Part shown: in pieces, positions 5,639 to 8,354 of the stretch
Position numbering within the stretch: the first letter of the stretch is position 1
Layout: every line of letters begins with the position of its first letter
Assembly (NCBI GenBank): GCA_938036745.1
Contig: CALHWG010000021.1
Span: forward strand, 1 to 8,354
Length of the DNA: 8,354 nt
Reading direction: 5' to 3'
From: an uncultured bacterium
Lineage (GTDB): Bacteria > Patescibacteriota > Saccharimonadia > Saccharimonadales > Saccharimonadaceae
Notes under the pieces: generated by a model
Databases searched by the model: none
What the model was told of the DNA's origin: nothing
What the model saw: the letters and a program-made list of their open reading frames with translations, nothing else
Translations under genes and position numbers: made by a program

Positions 5639-7393
5639 GTGGAAAATTATTTCGAAAAGATCAACCGACGGCAAGTTGGCCAAAATATTGAAGATGTAAG
5701 TGAATTCTATGAGGCGATCGAGCGTGCAAATTTAACTAAAAAATTATCGCCCGAACGCCCTTATGTTTATTTTACGATGGAGGTTTATGACAAAAGCAAC
5801 GGCATTAAAGGCGGCGGCGGCTTAGGTGTTTTGGCGGCTGATACTCGGCGAGTGGCTGAAAAGCTTGAAATCCCATTTGTTTGCGTGACGCCGTTTTACC
5901 GAAGAGAGCTTCACCAATCAATCCATAATCTTGACCAACGAGAAGAATTTATTTCGGTTAATCCAGAAGATTTCGGCTTTGAATATCTTGATGATGTTGA
6001 AATTTACACTGAAAATATGCCACCAGCACGCCTAAATATTTTTCAAAAAATTCTTGGCTCAACACGATTTTTAACAATGGGTGAGAGTAATTTTGGCGAG
6101 CTTTATGCTGGAGATGGTTCTGGCGACCACAGGCTTTATCAAGAAGTCTCACTCGGTTTTGGTGGTTATAAAGCGCTAAAAATGGTTGGGCTAAAACCTT
6201 CAGTCATTCAACTGAATGAAACCGCCACGATTTTTGCGGCTGTTGCTCGGCTTGATGAACTTGTTCGAAACGGAATGAATCTTTACGAGGCGATTGTTTA
6301 TGTTCGAAAACACACACTTTACACAAATCACACTTTAGTTCAAGCGGCGGAAAGTGAATTCTCTTTCGACCAATTTAACCGAACTGTAATGCCAAACATC
6401 GAATCTTCGGCGCTAAAAACCTGGATTTTTGGGCTTTTTCGAAATGATAGGCTGAAGCTTTCAACGCTTACAATTGAACTCGCTGAAGCAAAAAATGGTG
6501 TTTCACGGCTTCACGCAAATGTTGCAGATTATCATGATATCAATGGCGATAAGGTTAAGTTTAAAGCCGTAACAAATGGAATTGATTTGCCAACTTGGGT
6601 TTTGCCTGAGATTTTAGAAGATTTTCGAAATAAAGATATTTTTGATAAATTTGACTTACCAACGGAGAATTATAAAGAAAATTTAGCAAAAATTAGTGCA
6701 AAAGATATTCGAGATTTTCGAAAGATTGGTCGAAGAAAACTAAACCAGATTTTAGCTCATAGAAAAGATCAATATGGCCATGTGGTGCAAATCCCTGAAA
6801 ATGCGATGCTTTTTGATTTTAAACGGCGATTCGTATCTTATAAACGCCCTTGGATGCCTTTCGAAAATATGGAAGAACTTCGCCGAATTTTGCGAGAAAA
6901 TAACGCTCATTATATTTTGGCGGGAAAAGTTCATCAAGGCGATATTGAAATGCGAGCTACTTTAAATTCTGTACTTTCAAAAATTGAATCAGATGATTTC
7001 TTGCGTGAAAGAGTTCATTTTATTCAAGATTATGATGAAGAATTAGGCTTAGCCTTGGCTGTCGGTTCAGATGTTTCGATAAATGTGCCAATTGTTGGGT
7101 TAGAAGCTTGTGGAACTTCGTTTATGAAAGATTTAGCAAATCTTAAAATGCTAATTTCAACGGCCGATGGTGGTGTTGCGGATATTTCGCCATCACCTTG
7201 CTTGGAAGTTAGTGGCGCAAATTATAATGATGAGTTGAAATCTTTGTATCTTCAAATGAATCGGGCTGGGCAGATTTTCAAAGATGATTATTTGCTTGAA
7301 AAACAAATTCGAAAACAGCTAAAAGGCTATATTCCTGTGGTCTCCGGCTCTCGAATGATGAAAGATTATTTGCGACTTATTTTTGGAAAATAA
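5639..7393 (+). CDS. glgP: Glycogen/alpha-glucan phosphorylase (GT35), short divergent form
   Basis: This is a PLP-dependent phosphorylase that releases glucose-1-phosphate from alpha-1,4-glucans. At 584 residues it is shorter than the common ~700-850. Seen in order (numbering from GTG 5639): YFTMEVY (44-50), GGGGLGVLAAD (58-68), IQLNETAT (190-197), TNHT (229-232, with the family histidine H231), NGIDLPTW (313-320), RRFVSYKR (396-403), LAGKVHQGD (427-435) and LEACGTSFMK (488-497), where K497 should carry PLP. Two changes stand out: A196 in place of the His of the usual NDTH/NEGH motif, and C491 in place of Ser in EASGT. I chose GTG 5639 because AAAGGA at 5627-5632 is six bases upstream; GTG 5636 is the alternative. 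A terminator follows. Confidence 0.88.
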   Translation: MENYFEKINRRQVGQNIEDVSEFYEAIERANLTKKLSPERPYVYFTMEVYDKSNGIKGGGGLGVLAADTRRVAEKLEIPFVCVTPFYRRELHQSIHNLDQREEFISVNPEDFGFEYLDDVEIYTENMPPARLNIFQKILGSTRFLTMGESNFGELYAGDGSGDHRLYQEVSLGFGGYKALKMVGLKPSVIQLNETATIFAAVARLDELVRNGMNLYEAIVYVRKHTLYTNHTLVQAAESEFSFDQFNRTVMPNIESSALKTWIFGLFRNDRLKLSTLTIELAEAKNGVSRLHANVADYHDINGDKVKFKAVTNGIDLPTWVLPEILEDFRNKDIFDKFDLPTENYKENLAKISAKDIRDFRKIGRRKLNQILAHRKDQYGHVVQIPENAMLFDFKRRFVSYKRPWMPFENMEELRRILRENNAHYILAGKVHQGDIEMRATLNSVLSKIESDDFLRERVHFIQDYDEELGLALAVGSDVSINVPIVGLEACGTSFMKDLANLKMLISTADGGVADISPSPCLEVSGANYNDELKSLYLQMNRAGQIFKDDYLLEKQIRKQLKGYIPVVSGSRMMKDYLRLIFGK

Positions 7394-7400
7394 TAATTTT

Positions 7401-7425
7401 AAAACCCGCGAAGATGCGGGTTTTT
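7401..7425. terminator. Bidirectional terminator after glgP
   Basis: A 9-bp perfect stem AAAACCCGC (7401-7409) / GCGGGTTTT (7416-7424) has a 6-base loop and ends in TTTTT. It starts seven bases after the glgP stop. On the minus strand the same hairpin ends in a T-rich run, so it can also stop transcription of the convergent 85-aa gene. Confidence 0.88.
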
Positions 7426-7448
7426 GGCTATTTTTGTACTAGTCTATT

Positions 7449-7706
7449 CTATAATGGATAAGAGGGAGGTATATCATTTTTATTAATTCTTATAAGCCTC
7501 TTGAGCGGGATTTTCGCATCCTCTTCTATGATGGATGCATATTCTGAAGCTTTAAGCGGAAATTTTCCCCGAAAAGATATTACTCCTTCAAGAATAGCGC
7601 ATTCTTCTTCAGGTATAACTTTTTTTATTGTTGCAATAGTTATGCAATAATTACCTTTTTTGTCTTTACTGAATAGAACCTGGACAATATCATGCCTAAG
7701 AAACAT
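7449..7706 (-). CDS. Hypothetical soluble protein (85 aa)
   Basis: I do not recognise this protein. It has no signal peptide or membrane segment. The composition is balanced and strand-rich: 'DIVQVLFSKDKKGNYCITIATIKKV' looks like a beta hairpin, followed by 'AILEGVISFRGKFPLKASEY', an acidic linker and a basic stretch (PLKRLIRINKN), with a proline-rich end (IPPSYPL). The start is supported by GGAGG at 7714-7718, seven bases upstream of the ATG, and by a promoter further up. It is convergent with glgP and shares its terminator. It lies downstream of, and in the same direction as, the 43-aa peptide gene, but a terminator and a separate promoter sit between them. Confidence 0.7.
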   Translation of the reverse strand: MFLRHDIVQVLFSKDKKGNYCITIATIKKVIPEEECAILEGVISFRGKFPLKASEYASIIEEDAKIPLKRLIRINKNDIPPSYPL

Positions 7707-7728
7707 AAATGTGCCTCCAATAATTTTA

Positions 7729-7740
7729 AGCCTTTCGGCT
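7729..7740 (-). promoter_or_regulatory. Small GAAA-loop hairpin in the leader of the 85-aa gene
   Basis: On the minus strand AGCC-GAAA-GGCT forms a 4-bp stem with a GNRA tetraloop, within the predicted 41-base leader and about ten bases before the GGAGG. It could stabilise the 5' end or be chance. Confidence 0.3.
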
Positions 7741-7753
7741 ATAGGATTTCACT

Positions 7754-7782
7754 ATAATAACATAAAAAATAAATAAAGTCAA
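7754..7782 (-). promoter_or_regulatory. Promoter of the 85-aa gene
   Basis: On the minus strand TTGACT (7777-7782), 17-base spacer and TATTAT (7754-7759), with TG upstream as an extended -10. A start near 7747 gives a leader of about 41 bases. The -35 box begins immediately after the T-rich tail of the terminator of the upstream peptide gene. Confidence 0.7.
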
Positions 7783-7784
7783 AT

Positions 7785-7810
7785 AAAAAGCCCTCGAAAA
7801 TTTTCGAGGG
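7785..7810 (-). terminator. Terminator of the 43-aa peptide gene (perfect 20-base palindrome)
   Basis: Bases 7791-7810 are a perfect palindrome (half-site CCCTCGAAAA). On the minus strand it is followed by CTTTTTATTT, as in an intrinsic terminator. It begins 18 bases past the stop of the small gene at 7828. In RNA the central AATT would be the loop, leaving an 8-bp stem. Confidence 0.8.
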
Positions 7811-7827
7811 TAAAGTGCAGCGGATCC

Positions 7828-7959
7828 TTATCTCTCTTCAGCTGAGTTCCAATGGGGAACTCTATTAGATTTTGAAGATTCTTGGTTCTGCTGAGATTGT
7901 TGTGGCCAAATTCTTATTTGACTACCACCGGTTAATAAATGTACTGCATTTTCTGCCAT
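7828..7959 (-). CDS. Small peptide gene (43 aa) with possible double-glycine leader
   Basis: I do not recognise this peptide family. It begins MAENAVHLLTGG and continues with a hydrophilic part rich in Q, S and N that contains two tryptophans (W18, W37), ending WNSAEER. The first 12 residues fit a minimal double-glycine leader: G at -1 and -2, L at -4, V at -7 and Met at -12. The usual Glu at -8 is Ala, and the leader is short. Cleavage after G12 would give a 31-residue peptide. No peptidase-transporter is visible in the window. Evidence that it is a real gene: GGAGG at 7966-7970 six bases before the ATG, an extended -10 promoter, a strong terminator, and no other use for these ~130 bases. 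It is divergent from lysS. Confidence 0.7.
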   Translation of the reverse strand: MAENAVHLLTGGSQIRIWPQQSQQNQESSKSNRVPHWNSAEER

Positions 7960-7998
7960 ATGACACCTCCGTTTTAAGTCGCATGGACTGATTTTTAT

Positions 7999-8027
7999 AT
8001 AATATCACTAAAAAATAAAAAAGTCAA
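7999..8027 (-). promoter_or_regulatory. Promoter of the 43-aa peptide gene
   Basis: On the minus strand TTGACT (8022-8027), 17-base spacer and TATTAT (7999-8004), with TG just upstream giving an extended -10. The expected start near 7992 gives a leader of about 33 bases. It is divergent from the lysS promoter, the -35 boxes being 17 bases apart. Confidence 0.7.
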
Positions 8028-8044
8028 GTATTTTTTTAAAAAAA

Positions 8045-8073
8045 TTGAAAAAAATTTGAAAATATGCTAAAAT
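8045..8073 (+). promoter_or_regulatory. Promoter of lysS, predicted to give a near-leaderless mRNA
   Basis: TTGAAA (8045-8050), 17-base spacer, TAAAAT (8068-8073), with TG at 8065-8066 as an extended -10. The expected transcript start is near 8080, only about five bases before the ATG at 8085. There is no room for a Shine-Dalgarno site and none is seen. Confidence 0.7.
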
Positions 8074-8084
8074 ATGAGTTAATT

Positions 8085-8354
8085 ATGGCTACAATGAAAG
8101 AATTACGCGAAGAGCGATTGAGAAAATTAGAAGAAATTAAAAATCTTGGTTTGAACCCATACCCTGCCAAAACTGAACGAACGGCAATGGCTGGTGAAAT
8201 TGTGAATAATTTCGAAAAAATGGAAGGTCGAGAAGTTAAAATTGCTGGGCGAATTGCTGGAATTCGCAAATTTGGAAAACTTGCTTTTATTGTTTTGCGG
8301 GATTTTTCAGGGAAAATTCAGCTTTTTATTACAGCTCAAAATCTAGCTGAAACC
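8085..8354 (+). CDS. lysS: Lysyl-tRNA synthetase (class II), 5' part
   Basis: These are the first 90 residues of class II lysyl-tRNA synthetase, which charges tRNA-Lys; the gene runs off the window, so the catalytic domain is not seen. The N-terminal helix 'LREERLRKLEEIKNLGLNPYP' (6-26) and the start of the OB-fold anticodon-binding domain ('VKIAGRIAGIRKFGKLAFIVLRD', 51-73, then 'GKIQLFI') are typical of LysRS. The Lys/Asn/Asp synthetases share the OB fold, but the leading 'GLNPYP' helix points to LysRS. ATG 8085 is the first start after an in-frame-stop region. A second ATG at 8094 is possible but also lacks a Shine-Dalgarno. Confidence 0.92.
   Translation, partial: MATMKELREERLRKLEEIKNLGLNPYPAKTERTAMAGEIVNNFEKMEGREVKIAGRIAGIRKFGKLAFIVLRDFSGKIQLFITAQNLAET

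Larger units (their letters stand above)
330..8216. repeat. Dispersed TTCGAA word, 28 copies across the window
   Basis: The palindrome TTCGAA, often inside TTTCGAAAA, occurs 28 times by hand count from 330 to 8211-8216. It is in most genes on both strands and in the rpsP terminator (5204-5209) and just after it (5225-5230). By rough base composition two to four copies would be expected. Individual positions are listed in the findings. Confidence 0.7.

Noticed and set aside
7791..7810. The perfect palindrome as an operator or attachment site
   Set aside because: It lies just after the 43-aa gene's stop and is followed by a T-run on that strand, so a terminator is the simpler reading. No integrase or repressor gene is nearby.
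8036..8269. Minus-strand frame opposite the start of lysS
   Set aside because: It covers the lysS promoter and its N-terminal coding region, with no start signals. lysS is clearly the real gene.
1..8354. TGA recoding (Gly, as in Absconditabacteria and Gracilibacteria)
   Set aside because: No recognised gene contains an in-frame TGA, and nusB ends at TGA in the expected place. The standard bacterial code fits.

Overview
The window looks like a piece of a small, AT-rich bacterial chromosome, most likely Patescibacteria (Candidate Phyla Radiation), with Candidatus Saccharibacteria (TM7) as my best guess. The reasons are the compact layout (TAATG gene overlaps, short intergenic gaps), the low GC, and the gene content: nusB, NUDIX and rnc in a row, a rimK pair, an isolated rpsP and a short divergent glucan phosphorylase. 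All reading frames use ordinary stops and none needs TGA read as an amino acid, which argues against the code-25 lineages (Absconditabacteria, Gracilibacteria). The lineage call is inference from style, not from a search.

Bases 1-2886 hold a plus-strand operon: the 3' part of nusB (antitermination of rRNA transcription), a NUDIX hydrolase, rnc (RNase III, rRNA processing) and a 454-residue HExxxH metallopeptidase of the DUF1704/MATCAP ('QEGLA motif') family. The genes overlap or sit a few bases apart. Bases 2888-4353 hold a two-gene unit with its own promoter: a RimB-like retropepsin-fold protease overlapping rimK, an ATP-grasp glutamate ligase. Together these may be a writer and eraser of glutamate tails. 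A bidirectional hairpin closes the unit.

From 4339 on, conserved plus-strand genes alternate with small orphan genes on the minus strand: a 119-residue membrane protein, then rpsP (S16), an 81-residue membrane protein, glgP (glucan phosphorylase), an 85-residue hypothetical, a 43-residue peptide gene too short for most gene callers, and the start of lysS, which runs off the window. Each small minus-strand gene has a perfect GGAGG ribosome-binding site. Three of them (119, 81 and 43 aa) fire divergently from rpsP, glgP and lysS.

The observations most worth a second look are: (1) strong enrichment of the palindrome TTCGAA, with 28 copies by my hand count, in all three codon phases and outside genes; (2) a 43-residue peptide that starts with a minimal double-glycine-type leader; (3) an apparently leaderless lysS; (4) the rimB-rimK pair; (5) a bacterial MATCAP-family peptidase in an rRNA-maturation operon; (6) a glucan phosphorylase with altered active-site motifs. 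I see no rRNA, tRNA, CRISPR array, insertion sequence or phage gene.
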